Of a DNA stretch of 13,055 nt, positions 12,927 through 13,055 are shown one piece after another. This DNA is from Pseudomonadota bacterium (GTDB lineage: Bacteria; Pseudomonadota; Alphaproteobacteria; Rhizobiales; Rhizobiaceae). A program made the position numbers and the translations under genes. Below the pieces are notes generated by a model that was not told where the DNA came from, searched no databases, and saw only the letters and a program-made list of their open reading frames with translations. Location: NCBI GenBank assembly GCA_023388675.1, contig JAEWFU010000083.1:1-13055 (forward strand), given 5' to 3'. Position 1 is the first letter of the stretch; each line of letters starts with the position of its first letter.

Positions 12927-13055
12927 TCAACACGGCTGGGGTGCCTGCGTTCCCGCTTCGAGCTCCGCGATAGCCCGCAGCGCCGCCACGAGCCGGTCCC
13001 GTTCGGCGCCGAGCCCCTTGTACTCAAGCTGTTCGCGGTCGAGGCCTGCCAGTTG
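12927..13055 (-). CDS. C-terminal end of an unidentified gene
   Basis: An open minus-strand frame enters from the right edge and stops at TGA (12929-12927), leaving 42 residues. The visible part is a charged, Leu/Ala/Glu/Arg-rich amphipathic helix (QLAGLDREQLEYKGLGAERD, then RLVAALRAIAELEAG), ending TQAPQPC. It looks like the coiled-coil tail of a small regulator or accessory protein. I do not recognise the family. Codon use agrees with the neighbours. It lies 59 nt upstream of hss in the same direction and may be co-transcribed with it. The frame could also be a chance opening, since only 129 bp are visible. Confidence 0.4.
   Translation of the reverse strand, partial: QLAGLDREQLEYKGLGAERDRLVAALRAIAELEAGTQAPQPC

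Noticed and set aside
1..13055. Mobile elements, defence systems, tRNA or CRISPR arrays
   Set aside because: I looked for transposase or integrase motifs, long terminal repeats, regularly spaced repeats and tRNA-like cloverleaves and saw none. All sizeable frames are housekeeping or envelope genes of even composition.

Overview
The window is GC-rich, densely packed chromosomal DNA. It reads as core genome of an alphaproteobacterium of the order Hyphomicrobiales (Rhizobiales). The evidence is the set of families: a Brucella Omp10-type lipoprotein, a DUF459 SGNH protein, an alphaproteobacterial MltB-type transglycosylase, a BBP2-type beta-barrel protein, homospermidine synthase, and a KdsD with many rhizobial features. 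I see no IS element, phage gene, tRNA, rRNA or CRISPR array. Composition and codon use look even throughout.

Layout. The 3' end of gltD (glutamate synthase small subunit, +) enters from the left. It converges on a minus-strand pair: a lytic transglycosylase followed by a DUF459 protein. A divergent control region of about 200 bp (2912-3114) separates that pair from galU (+). galU converges on a large minus-strand outer-membrane beta-barrel gene. A second divergent region (5702-5849) separates the barrel gene from kdsD (+), which converges on the qmcA-nfeD pair (-). Everything to the right is on the minus strand: hemH, a PaaK-like adenylate-forming enzyme, an omp10-like lipoprotein gene, homospermidine synthase, and the 3' end of an unidentified gene running off the right edge.

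How the genes relate. From about 0.4 to 8.3 kb, most genes serve the cell envelope. These are peptidoglycan cleavage (transglycosylase), a probable periplasmic SGNH protein, UDP-glucose supply (galU), an outer-membrane barrel, the first committed step towards KDO for lipid A-core (kdsD), and a membrane SPFH/NfeD pair. The right half holds separate housekeeping functions: the last step of haem synthesis, polyamine synthesis, an acyl-CoA-ligase-like enzyme and an outer-membrane lipoprotein.

No new multi-gene system is evident. The most interesting signals are non-coding. (1) A long imperfect hairpin at 9462-9510 has an outer arm that would base-pair over the hemH Shine-Dalgarno sequence. (2) Two hairpins in front of the PaaK-like gene share complementary cores. 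(3) A short in-frame leader ORF precedes kdsD. (4) All three convergent gene pairs are separated by exactly 4 bp. Two protein-level oddities are the atypical nucleotide-binding loop of the PaaK-like enzyme and the altered catalytic blocks of the DUF459 protein.
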